From NCBI RefSeq assembly GCF_009176545.1, contig NZ_VTOJ01000001.1:1736001-1800000 (forward strand): a stretch of 64,000 bases of DNA, written 5' to 3'. Within the stretch, counting starts at the first letter, position 1. Each line of letters starts with the position of its first letter. This stretch comes from Salinigranum salinum (GTDB lineage Archaea; Halobacteriota; Halobacteria; Halobacteriales; Haloferacaceae). The position numbers were made by a program, and so were the translations under genes. Positions 8,863 through 16,546 of this stretch are shown here, one piece after another. Under the pieces are notes generated by a model. That model did no database searches and was not told the DNA's origin. It was given only the letters and a program-made list of their open reading frames with translations.

Positions 8863-9611
8863 CGGTGTTCTCAACGTGATACTTACCCATCAGGGAGAAT
8901 AAGTGTATCGAAATTCTGGTATATCTGTCGATCGTTGATGCGGTCTCACCCGTGGTGTCCGGGAATCCCGGACGGTTCGAGGCGTGAAATTTCGGCGGAT
9001 CTACAACTGTCGAACGGACGACTGGTGCCACGACGGTCGACGACACGATCACGTCTCAGTGAAAAGACAGTACCTCTCGAGAGACTGTGACGGACGTGGA
9101 CCGCCGTCGTTCGGTCGAAAACCCGTCCGTTGCGTGTCGAGGCGGCGAGAACGGTCCAGTGGTCTCCCGGTTCGATCCGTCGACGGGGTGGTCACGCCGG
9201 CAGCCGCGTCTCCGCTGTCGACGATTTCGTCTCGGTTGCGTCGACGCGTCGCTTGACGGTCGATCGTCCGGAAAAGGAAAGCAAGCCACGCGAAAATCGC
9301 GTGATGCTTGCCGCCCTGAATTGGTCCCCGCTGACGCTTCGGCCCTCCAAAGCGAAGCGTCACTTCTACGTAACGTGCTCTCTAACTTAAAGATGTCGAA
9401 GACCGACCTGTGCTGTAACGAGTGAGGGGTGAAGTCACGCGTGACCAGTCGATGTGGGGCGACGTCGGACCCCCGGACCCCCACGGTGGCGGCGTCCGTG
9501 AGCGATCACACGGGAACGACGGAGTCGGGTGGGTGGCCCTCTCTCGCGGGCGGCCTCCACGGCGCGTGCGCGGACCGTGACCGACGTCGCTCGACGGGAG
9601 GGAACCGTCGC
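8863..9611. other. 749-base gap without a convincing gene, holding two strong hairpins and a 12-bp palindrome
   Basis: No reading frame here looks coding. Two near-perfect hairpins stand next to each other: GCAAGCCACGCGA (9281-9293) pairs with TCGCGTG (9297-9303) and, after a 2-nt bulge, GCTTGC (9306-9311); TGACGCTTCG (9332-9341) pairs with CGAAGCGTCA (9353-9362). About 25 bases on comes AACTTAAAG, and at 9434-9445 GTCACGCGTGAC is a perfect palindrome. This could be a structured RNA or the remnant of a palindrome-ended mobile element; I could not decide. Confidence 0.4.
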
Positions 9612-9758
9612 TCACATGTGTTCTTCTTCCAGCACCCAGCCGAGCGCGCGACGGTAGTAGGTGAACATCTCGCGGACGCCCTCGTGTCGCATCTCCGGCG
9701 AGTCGAGCTCTGCTTTGAGAAAGTCGTACTGCTCTCTGATCTCCGCTTCGGAGCGCAT
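9612..9758 (-). CDS. Small hypothetical protein (48 aa)
   Basis: The 48-residue protein starts MRSEAEIREQYDFLKAELD and ends RALGWVLEEEHM. It looks like two amphipathic helices, a short coiled-coil or helical hairpin. The frame continues upstream into an Arg-rich stretch typical of non-coding shadow, so I took the internal ATG at 9758. Short proteins with E-x-Y-x-F-L-K-x-E-L-D and a C-terminal R-x-A-L-G-W-V-L-E are common in haloarchaea and uncharacterised. It diverges from the zinc-ribbon gene at 9829, with 70 bases between the two. Confidence 0.7.
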   Translation of the reverse strand: MRSEAEIREQYDFLKAELDSPEMRHEGVREMFTYYRRALGWVLEEEHM

Positions 9759-9828
9759 ACCACGGCTACGGTCGCCGTCCCCTTCATCGCTCCGTCGTGT
9801 TTTTTCCCGTCGACCCCGTACCGTACCC

Positions 9829-10545
9829 ATGAAAGTCCGGGGCCAACGCGAGTGCCGCGACTGCGAACACCGCTGGTCGTACTACGAGACCGGTTCGGTC
9901 GACTGCCCCGCCTGTGGGAGCCTCCGGAGCGTCGGGGTCGACGAGCGGACCCGTCACACGGACACGCCCGTCTCGCTCGATCTCTCACCCTATCGGCGCA
10001 CCGTCGACGCCGACGGGATCGAAGCCATCGCCGCCGATCTCAAGCGCGAGCTCCGGAGCTACCGGAACAGGCGTGGCTTCATCCGCGGGGGCGAGCTCCG
10101 CCCGTTCGACGGGACGTTTCTCGCCGCGACGGAACTGCTCCACGCCGTCGACGTCCTCGCCCGCGCAGCCGACGGGGAGATCACGGACGACGAGGAGTTC
10201 TACCTGCTCGACCTGCTCCGCGGAACCGACGCGAGCGAGCGACCGCCCGTGGCGTCGGTCCCCGAGTCGATGCGGGCGGCACGCGGCCTCGCGATCGCCG
10301 AGGCGGTCGACGACTACCGGCGCGAAGTGCTCACGTGGCTCGCCGACAACCCCGATCCCGAGGCGCGACGGACGCTCGGCACCGTCGCCGAGCTCGTGAA
10401 ACGGACGCGCGCGCTCGGCGGTGACGTCCCTCTCGACGACTCGGAGGCGCTCGTGCGGGCGACGCGCGACGTCTCGACGGCGCTGCGGAACGGCGACGAG
10501 ACGGCGCTCGCGACCGCGAACGAACGCCTCGCGCGACTCCACTGA
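9829..10545 (+). CDS. Zinc-ribbon protein with a helical C-domain (DUF7117-like)
   Basis: The 238-residue protein opens with a zinc ribbon: MKVRGQRECRDCEHRWSYYE then CPACGS (Cys at about 9, 12, 25, 28). The remaining 200 residues are predicted all-helical, hydrophilic and acidic, without membrane segments. The family is haloarchaea-specific, and I associate it with DUF7117 from memory. The zinc ribbon may mediate nucleic acid or protein contact; there is no evidence for a catalytic role. One base separates it from the next gene, so the two are probably co-transcribed. Confidence 0.8.
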   Translation: MKVRGQRECRDCEHRWSYYETGSVDCPACGSLRSVGVDERTRHTDTPVSLDLSPYRRTVDADGIEAIAADLKRELRSYRNRRGFIRGGELRPFDGTFLAATELLHAVDVLARAADGEITDDEEFYLLDLLRGTDASERPPVASVPESMRAARGLAIAEAVDDYRREVLTWLADNPDPEARRTLGTVAELVKRTRALGGDVPLDDSEALVRATRDVSTALRNGDETALATANERLARLH

Positions 10546-10546
10546 C

Positions 10547-10786
10547 GTGTTCGACGAACACGCGGTCCGGCACAGGCTGAAGCTCGTCTCCGACACGGGT
10601 GCCGCCGTCCTCTACGAGAACCGCGACGACGTCGCCTGTCCCGTCTGCGGGGAGGTCTTCGACGAGTTCTACGCCACGAACGCGGCGGAGTCGTTCCGAC
10701 CCGATCGTCGGGTCGGGTTCTGCGTCGCCCACACCGACGAGCGACTCCTGCTTTTCACCCACGTCGTCGCGTCGATAGAGTCGTGA
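10547..10786 (+). CDS. Small CxxC protein (DUF7385-like, flagella-cluster-type)
   Basis: This 79-residue protein uses a GTG start one base after the previous stop codon. It contains VACPVCGEVFDEFYAT (one CxxC) and GFCVAHTDERLLLFTH, so Cys and His residues could form a metal site. It resembles small haloarchaeal proteins labelled flagella cluster protein or DUF7385; that recollection is tentative. Co-translation with the upstream zinc-ribbon gene suggests a shared process. No archaellum gene lies in this window. Confidence 0.75.
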   Translation: MFDEHAVRHRLKLVSDTGAAVLYENRDDVACPVCGEVFDEFYATNAAESFRPDRRVGFCVAHTDERLLLFTHVVASIES

Positions 10787-10876
10787 ACGCGGCCACGTGA
10801 TCGAACCCGACCGGCTGCCAGCGGACGATCGAACCCGGTCACACGACCACGTGACCGAAGCCGATCCCGACGCCGA

Positions 10877-11182
10877 TCAGCGAAGCCACGTCGCATCCGA
10901 CTGCCCGCCCTCGTGTCTCTCCGGGAGGTGTTCGCCGCAGACGACCTCGTCGACCGAGTGGAGCGTGCCGCCGAGGTCTTCGACGCGCTCGACCACGCCG
11001 TCGTAGTCGACCTCGCTCCCCTCGACGACGAGGACGATGTTCTGCACCTCGCGGTCGGTCTCGACGAGGTGTGCGGCCGCGGCGTCGACGCCGTCGAGCC
11101 CGGTCACCTCCCGGGCGAACGAGACGGTCGGTGCCTCACTGGGCTTGAGCACGTCGAGTACGAGTCGGCGGATAGGTGCCAT
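10877..11182 (-). CDS. DUF211 family protein
   Basis: The 101-residue protein begins MAPIRRLVLDVLKPSEAPTVSFAREV and contains LVVEGSEVDYDGVVERVEDLGGTLHSVDEVVCG. Both are typical of the archaeal DUF211 family, a small ferredoxin-like (ACT-like) fold that forms oligomers. An upstream in-frame ATG would add nine residues (MTDASVAAS), but the family starts at MAPIRR. The function is unknown; structural work on relatives suggests regulatory or metal-binding roles. It is convergent with the DUF7385-like gene. Confidence 0.9.
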   Translation of the reverse strand: MAPIRRLVLDVLKPSEAPTVSFAREVTGLDGVDAAAAHLVETDREVQNIVLVVEGSEVDYDGVVERVEDLGGTLHSVDEVVCGEHLPERHEGGQSDATWLR

Positions 11183-11224
11183 GGACGCCGCTACGCTCGC
11201 GTCCGTCAAGAGTGATGGTGCTCC

Positions 11225-11932
11225 TCAGACGGTCGGCTCGAAGGTCGAGAAGTCCCGTGGTTCGGGTCCCTGCCGGACGGCCTGTGTCTCTCCGGTGTCG
11301 ACGTTGACGACCATCGCCTGCCCGCCGTAGCCGTGGGTCTGGTCGTGACCGCGGACGACGACGTGTGTCGTCCCGTCGGGGACCGAGATCGTCTCCGAAC
11401 GGGTGAACGGGGCCGTGCTGTGGGCGTGGAGCAGCGTCCGGCGGCCCAGCTGCTCGCCGTCGAGCGTCTCGACCTGCCACCAGTTCGCGTAGCCGTCCTC
11501 GCCGTCGTCGTCGTGGTACAGCGTCACGTCGAACCGGTACGAGCCGCCGGAGGGCGACAGCGAGACGCCGACCACGTTCGCCTCGCGGAGGTCCAGGTCG
11601 TCGTCCGTCGACGCGGTGTCGGTGTCTCCGGTCCCCGACGAAGAACTGTCGGGGCCGGGCGTGTCGGTCGCGGTGGCGTCGGTCGTCTCGCCGGGTGTGC
11701 CCGTCGACGCGCTCGGGTCGTCGCTCCCCTCGTCGGAGCCGGCCTGCTCGGTCGTCGCATCGGTCGAGTTCGCGTCGCCGCTGGGGCCCTCGGAGCCACC
11801 GGAGCCGTCGGTTCCCGTCGGTTCATCGGAGTCGCCCGGGTCGTCGCCCGACGTCCCGCTACAGCCGGCCAGACTGGCGGCGAGCGTGGTACTCAGGAGG
11901 AGGCGTCTGCGCGTCAGGGCAGCGGTGTGCAT
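11225..11932 (-). CDS. Tat lipoprotein with a long Ser/Thr/Gly/Asp linker
   Basis: The N-terminus, LTRRRLLLSTTLAASLAGCSG, is a Tat signal ending in a lipobox (LAGC), so the 235-residue protein should be lipid-anchored outside the membrane. Residues about 24-115 are a low-complexity linker of Ser, Thr, Gly, Asp and Glu, as in cell-surface haloarchaeal proteins. The C-terminal 115 residues look like a beta-rich domain (VVGVSLSPSGGSYRFDVTLYHDDDGEDGYANWW...). I do not recognise it. Function unknown. Confidence 0.85.
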   Translation of the reverse strand: MHTAALTRRRLLLSTTLAASLAGCSGTSGDDPGDSDEPTGTDGSGGSEGPSGDANSTDATTEQAGSDEGSDDPSASTGTPGETTDATATDTPGPDSSSSGTGDTDTASTDDDLDLREANVVGVSLSPSGGSYRFDVTLYHDDDGEDGYANWWQVETLDGEQLGRRTLLHAHSTAPFTRSETISVPDGTTHVVVRGHDQTHGYGGQAMVVNVDTGETQAVRQGPEPRDFSTFEPTV

Positions 11933-11999
11933 ACGACGAGGAAGGCACCCAGCCCGAAATAAGCCCGCGGGCGGCTGTGCACGTCGGGCGCGTCGGCGC

Positions 12000-13247
12000 C
12001 TACCGGTAGAGCGGGTGGGCCGCGCAGAGTTCGGTCACGCGGTCACCGACCTCACCGATGACGCCCTCGTCCTCGGGGCTGTCGAGGACGCGGACGATGT
12101 GTTCGCCGACTTCGCGGATCTCGGGGTTCTCGAAGCCGCGGGTGGTGAGTGCGGCCGTCCCGGCGCGGATGCCGGATGGGTCGAACGGCGACCGGGTCTC
12201 GCCGGGAACCGTGTTGGCGTTGAGGACGATGCCCGTCCGTTCGAGCGCCTCCTCAGCCGTCCCGCCGGAGAGGTCCGGGTGGGACTCGCGGAGGTCGACG
12301 AGGACGAGGTGGGTGTCCGTTCCGCCGGAGACGACGTCGAGGCCGTGGTTGGCGAACGTGTCGGCGAGCGTTCGCGCGTTCGACACCACCTGTTCGGCGT
12401 ACTCGGTGAACTCGGGCTGGAGCGCCTCCTTGAATCCGACGGCCTTGCCCGCGATGTTGTGCATGAGTGGGCCGCCCTGTGCCCCGGGGAACACCGCGTT
12501 GTCGATCGCCTTGGCGTGTTCGTCGCTCGTCATGACGATACCACCCCGGCCGGCGCGGATCGTCTTGTGGGTCGACCCGGTGACGAAGTCCGCGATCCCC
12601 ACGGGAGAGGGGTGGACGCCCGCCGCGACGAGCCCCGTGATGTGGGCGATATCGGCGAGGTGGTACGCCCCGACGTCGTCGGCGACCGCCTGGATGCGCT
12701 CCCAATCGACCGCCCGCGGGTACGCCGAGTAGCCCGAGACGACGATGTCCGGGTCGAACGCGTCCGCCTTCTCCGCGAGCGCCTCGTAGTCGATGTACCC
12801 GGTCTCCGCGTCGACCTGGTACTGTTCGACCTCGAACAGCTGCCCGGCGAAGTTCGCCGGGTGCCCGTGAGAGAGGTGCCCGCCGTGGTTCAATTCGAGC
12901 GAGAGTATCCTGTCGCCCGGTTCGAGCATGGCGAGGTAGACCGCCATGTTCGCCTGCGTCCCCGAGTGGGGCTGGACGTTGACGTGCTCGGCACCCCACA
13001 GATCCCGTGCGCGCTCGATGGCCAGCGTCTCGACCTCGTCCGCGTACTCACAGCCCGCGTAGTAGCGCGACCCGGGGTAGCCCTCGGCGTACTTGTTCGT
13101 CAGCACGGATCCCTGCGCCTCGAGGACGGCCTCCGAGGCGTGGTTCTCGCTCGCGATCATCGCCAGCGTCCCTTCCTGCCGATCGACTTCGCCGCTGAGC
13201 GCTTCCGCCACCGCCGGATCGACCGCACGCACGTGCTCGTCGTTCAT
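12000..13247 (-). CDS. glyA: Serine hydroxymethyltransferase
   Basis: This enzyme interconverts serine and glycine, transferring the one-carbon unit to a (tetrahydro)pterin, with PLP as cofactor. The 415 residues match the family length. AMIASENHASEAVLEAQGSVLTNKYAEGYPGSRYYAG is the classical N-terminal block, PHSGTQANMAVY binds cofactor, and the Lys in VTGSTHKTIRAGRGG should bind PLP. The ATG at 13247 was chosen because the family starts at this position and a TATA element lies about 26 nt upstream. The gene stands alone. Confidence 0.97.
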   Translation of the reverse strand: MNDEHVRAVDPAVAEALSGEVDRQEGTLAMIASENHASEAVLEAQGSVLTNKYAEGYPGSRYYAGCEYADEVETLAIERARDLWGAEHVNVQPHSGTQANMAVYLAMLEPGDRILSLELNHGGHLSHGHPANFAGQLFEVEQYQVDAETGYIDYEALAEKADAFDPDIVVSGYSAYPRAVDWERIQAVADDVGAYHLADIAHITGLVAAGVHPSPVGIADFVTGSTHKTIRAGRGGIVMTSDEHAKAIDNAVFPGAQGGPLMHNIAGKAVGFKEALQPEFTEYAEQVVSNARTLADTFANHGLDVVSGGTDTHLVLVDLRESHPDLSGGTAEEALERTGIVLNANTVPGETRSPFDPSGIRAGTAALTTRGFENPEIREVGEHIVRVLDSPEDEGVIGEVGDRVTELCAAHPLYR

Positions 13248-13270
13248 ATATACGTTGCAGGGTGAAATCG

Positions 13271-13276
13271 GTATAA
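13271..13276 (-). promoter_or_regulatory. TATA element of glyA
   Basis: On the minus strand GGCTTATACC lies with its centre about 26 nt before the glyA ATG, which implies a leaderless transcript. Confidence 0.5.
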
Positions 13277-13405
13277 GCCTGTTCACTCCGCGCGACACCG
13301 CGGCTCACCGAGAGGGACCGGACGGGCGGGTGCGTCGGGGCTGAACCGTATCCTTCGGGCCGGAGGTGTCGGTAATCAAATTGTAATTACTCGCTTTCAC
13401 GACAG

Positions 13406-13413
13406 ATATATAC
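13406..13413 (+). promoter_or_regulatory. TATA element of the CHAT-domain gene
   Basis: ATATATAC stands about 30 nt before the ATG at 13441 in an otherwise GC-rich context and fits a leaderless or nearly leaderless transcript. Confidence 0.5.
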
Positions 13414-13440
13414 GCTAGGGCTCCACTCCTCTGACAAGGA

Positions 13441-15492
13441 ATGCTTCGCGCGGAGGCTACGGCCGACGGCGTCGTCGCCGTCGGACGACCCCGGCCCTCC
13501 GTCACCGTCGACGCGACGGACTGGCGGACCGGTAACTCGCCGGACCGGTCGGACGAGGGTCCCCTCGAGATCCACGGACGGATCGACGACAGCGTGACGG
13601 GACGAGCGACTGCGATGCGGCTCCCGCCAGGACCGACCAGCGTCACGCGCCACGACACCGACGAGACGTGGGAACTGACCGGCGAGCGATCGCTCCCCCC
13701 GGGGACGTACGAGGTAGGCGTCGCGTCGGCGGTCGACGTCCGCGTCGCCTTCACGGCGGCGGCGACGGTCGTGTTCGACGGCGAACGGACGACGCTGTCG
13801 TTCCCGACGACGACGGCGGTGCGGGTCGGATTCGCCGACACGAGCGACGACCCACCGGGAACCATCACCGTCTCGCAGGACGTCACGGGTGCCGCGACGG
13901 CGCTGTCCGTGCTGTCGGCGACCAGTCTGACGACGACGGCGGCCCGCTCACACTCGCGGATGCGCCGGCACCCACCGCTCGTCGAGTTCGACGACGAGAC
14001 GCGGATCCCCGATCGGATCGTTCGACGACGGTCCGACACCGGGGTCACGTTCACGCTCCCGCCCGACCTCGACTACCTCTTCGCCGTGGCGTCGCTCGCG
14101 CACTATCTCGGCGCCGACGTCCGCATCGAGGCGGGGACGACGCCGATGCTGTCGACGCCCGGCGTCGTCCACCGGTTCGAGGGGATGCCCGGCTTCCAGT
14201 ACGAGACCGCGTCGCTGTTGCGGCGCGTCTTCCTCCTCGACTGTCTCGTCCGTGGCGCGTTGCCCGGGAACGAGGCGGTCGCGGAGAGCCGCCTGCTCGA
14301 CCGGCTCCCGATCGATGCGGAGGGGATCGCCGACAGCCCGCTCGCCGATCGCGTCGAGACGTATCTCGACACGCCGTTCGACCTCGTCTCCCCCGATCTG
14401 CCCGAGTGGCACCTGTCGATGTACGTCGAACCAACCTACGAGCACGTGCGGACGCTCCCACACGTCGTCTCGAACCTCCCCAACGTCTTCCTCCCCGACT
14501 CACAGCCGCTGGGAAGCAACGAGCGGCTGGCACGCTCGCTCGACGACTTCTACCGCGACGCCGATCGGGAGTCGCCGAGAGTCGAACCGGTCAAGCCGCT
14601 GCTCGGCCCCGGTCGGGTCCACGGCTGGCTCGCCGACGGGATCCCCATCGACGTGTTCAAGTCGCTCCCGGAGGCGTACGAACACCGCGCTCGCGGGAGT
14701 CGCCCGGACCGGCCGACGTCCGTCGTCGCGGTGCTCAACGACGCCGAGATGTCGTCCGAACACGACGACGCAGCGGACATCTATCGCCGTGGGACGGCGG
14801 ATCTCGACATCGAGGTCTCCGTCCGCGAACGACTGGACCGCGAGGAACTCGCCGCCGTGTTCGAGGGAGACCACGACTTCGTCCACTACATCGGTCACTG
14901 CGAAGAGGCCGGCCTCCGGTGTCGCGACGGGGCGCTCTCGACCGCCGACCTCGACCGCTCCGGTGCGGAGACGTTCTTCCTCAACGCCTGTGGCTCGTAC
15001 TACGAGGGGGTCGATCTGATCACCAAGGGGAGCGTCGCCGGGGCGGTCACGTTCGAGAAGGTCCTCGACGGGCACGCGGCGCGGGTCGGGACCACGTTCG
15101 TCCGTCTGCTGGTCAACGGCTTCAGCATCGAACGCGCCCTCGACCTCGCCCGGCGGCGGATCATCATGGGGACCGACTACACGGTCGTCGGCGATGGGAC
15201 GCACAAGCTCAGTGGCGCGCCGGAGGCGGTCCCGCTGGCAGTGTCGATCACGCCCGACGACGACGGAGAGGCGTACCGCGTCAGGTTCGACGCGTCGTCG
15301 CCACGAGTTACGGGAGACGTGTTTCGTCCCCCCGAGCCGTTCGACGAACCACCTCGCCTGTTCGGGGCCGAGTCCGAACGGCTTCTGACCCCGTCGGAGA
15401 CCGAGCGGTTCGTCCGGAGCGTCGACCTCCCGATCATCTTCGGCGGCGACATCCACTGGTCGTCCGATCTCGAGGGGCGGCTGAGTACATAA
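13441..15492 (+). CDS. CHAT-domain (caspase-like) protein
   Basis: The 683-residue protein ends in a CHAT domain (about residues 420-600), a member of the caspase/separase protease clan. The probable catalytic His is in FVHYIGHCEEAG and the Cys in FFLNACGSYYEG, followed by GSVAGAVTFEKVLDGHAA and YTVVGDGTHKLS. The N-terminal 420 residues are beta-rich at first (about 1-170) and then mixed, with no signal peptide or membrane helix, so the protein is cytoplasmic. Target and activation are unknown; bacterial CHAT proteases act in gene-conflict and regulated-death systems. It lies upstream of tbsP and a YcaO gene on the same strand. Confidence 0.88.
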   Translation: MLRAEATADGVVAVGRPRPSVTVDATDWRTGNSPDRSDEGPLEIHGRIDDSVTGRATAMRLPPGPTSVTRHDTDETWELTGERSLPPGTYEVGVASAVDVRVAFTAAATVVFDGERTTLSFPTTTAVRVGFADTSDDPPGTITVSQDVTGAATALSVLSATSLTTTAARSHSRMRRHPPLVEFDDETRIPDRIVRRRSDTGVTFTLPPDLDYLFAVASLAHYLGADVRIEAGTTPMLSTPGVVHRFEGMPGFQYETASLLRRVFLLDCLVRGALPGNEAVAESRLLDRLPIDAEGIADSPLADRVETYLDTPFDLVSPDLPEWHLSMYVEPTYEHVRTLPHVVSNLPNVFLPDSQPLGSNERLARSLDDFYRDADRESPRVEPVKPLLGPGRVHGWLADGIPIDVFKSLPEAYEHRARGSRPDRPTSVVAVLNDAEMSSEHDDAADIYRRGTADLDIEVSVRERLDREELAAVFEGDHDFVHYIGHCEEAGLRCRDGALSTADLDRSGAETFFLNACGSYYEGVDLITKGSVAGAVTFEKVLDGHAARVGTTFVRLLVNGFSIERALDLARRRIIMGTDYTVVGDGTHKLSGAPEAVPLAVSITPDDDGEAYRVRFDASSPRVTGDVFRPPEPFDEPPRLFGAESERLLTPSETERFVRSVDLPIIFGGDIHWSSDLEGRLST

Positions 15493-15572
15493 ACAAACTT
15501 GATTTATAATGGTATGATTTCTGAGATGGAGGTCTTCGATTTACTACTCAAGCCGATTAATATACCCTGTAT

Positions 15573-15588
15573 CGGCCATACGGCCATA
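15573..15588 (+). promoter_or_regulatory. Tandem 8-bp direct repeat upstream of tbsP
   Basis: CGGCCATA occurs twice head to tail in the AT-rich space between the CHAT gene and tbsP, 20 to 35 bases before the TATA element. It may be a regulator site; no factor can be named. Confidence 0.3.
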
Positions 15589-15605
15589 GTCGGTGTGCGG
15601 TAAGA

Positions 15606-15634
15606 TTAAATAGCCAGGGTGAGATATTACTCAC
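15606..15634 (+). promoter_or_regulatory. TATA element and palindromic operator candidate at the tbsP start
   Basis: TTAAATA (15606-15612) is centred 26 nt before the ATG at 15635, predicting a leaderless mRNA. Between it and the ATG, GTGAG-ATATTA-CTCAC (15619-15634) is a perfect inverted repeat that ends at the start codon and covers the expected transcription start. A protein bound here would block initiation, so autoregulation by the encoded regulator is a natural guess. Confidence 0.5.
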
Positions 15635-16459
15635 ATGGTTATCCACTCGAATTTACTCTCGGAGGGGCTTGAGGATATTCTGTCAACAGTCCTCTCGGAG
15701 AGCGACGACGAACTGCTCGTCATCAACCCGACGCCCGACGCGATCGAGGCGCTCGTCTCCATCGCCACCACGTTCGACGGCGACCTGCCGAGGGTCCGGG
15801 TCGTGGCCGACGAGTCGCTCCTGAAGGACGTCGTCGACGACTTCATCGTGGCGAGTAACGCCGCCGATCTGGTCGACGCCGGCGTGCTGTCGCTGAAGAC
15901 CGGCATCGACGGGGAAGAGAACTCGCTCATCGTCACCGAGAGCTCCGTGCTGGCGCTCGTGACGACCGACGAACACGTCGCAGCGCTCGCGACCGACGAC
16001 GAGGAGTTCGTCGACTCCGCGTACGAGACGTACGCCGCCATCTGGGAGAACGCCTCGGCGTTCAAACTCCGGACGCCTTCGATCTCGGTCGTACGCGAGT
16101 CGCTGGCGTCCGACATCTCCGAAGAGATCCGCGCGGACTTCGACACCGTCCTCTCGTCGCTCCAGACCGCCCGCGGCGACGGTCAGGGACTCGACGAAGT
16201 CACCATCAGCCTCCTCGTGGCGGCGAAGAACGACATCCTGCTGTACGACATCTCGAAGTGGGGCGAGGACATCGGGATCGCGTCGAAAGCGACGTTCTCC
16301 CGGACAAAGACCAAACTCGAGGACATGGGCCTCATCGACACCGAGAAGGTCCCCATCGACGTGGGACGGCCGCGGCTCCGCCTGAAGCTCGGTGACGACC
16401 GACTCCGACAGGCCGACGCCGACCAGCTCGCTGGCGTCGCTCAGAGCCTCCTCACCTGA
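15635..16459 (+). CDS. tbsP: Transcriptional regulator TbsP
   Basis: The 274-residue protein (SNLLSEGLEDILSTVLSESDDELLVINPTPDAIEALV) matches the haloarchaeal TbsP family (formerly DUF5821). From memory, TbsP of Haloferax acts together with TrmB on the glycolytic/gluconeogenic gap gene and influences cell shape. The N-terminal 170 residues form an alpha/beta domain resembling TrmB/phospholipase-D-like modules. The C-terminal 90 residues hold a winged helix (LLVAAKNDILLYDISKWGEDIGIASKATFSRTKTKLEDMGLI). It is a DNA-binding cytoplasmic protein, probably autoregulated through the palindrome at its start. Confidence 0.88.
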   Translation: MVIHSNLLSEGLEDILSTVLSESDDELLVINPTPDAIEALVSIATTFDGDLPRVRVVADESLLKDVVDDFIVASNAADLVDAGVLSLKTGIDGEENSLIVTESSVLALVTTDEHVAALATDDEEFVDSAYETYAAIWENASAFKLRTPSISVVRESLASDISEEIRADFDTVLSSLQTARGDGQGLDEVTISLLVAAKNDILLYDISKWGEDIGIASKATFSRTKTKLEDMGLIDTEKVPIDVGRPRLRLKLGDDRLRQADADQLAGVAQSLLT

Positions 16460-16546
16460 GCGCGCCGACGGGCCGAACGCGAACGCGAACACGAACTCGA
16501 ACTCGAAACCCCCGCGCTTTTTTCCCCTCTCTGACGACGTGGCGGT

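Noticed and set aside
9056-9484. Short frames on both strands in the gap before the 48-aa gene
   Set aside because: None has a plausible start signal or haloarchaeal acidic composition, and they cross the two hairpins.
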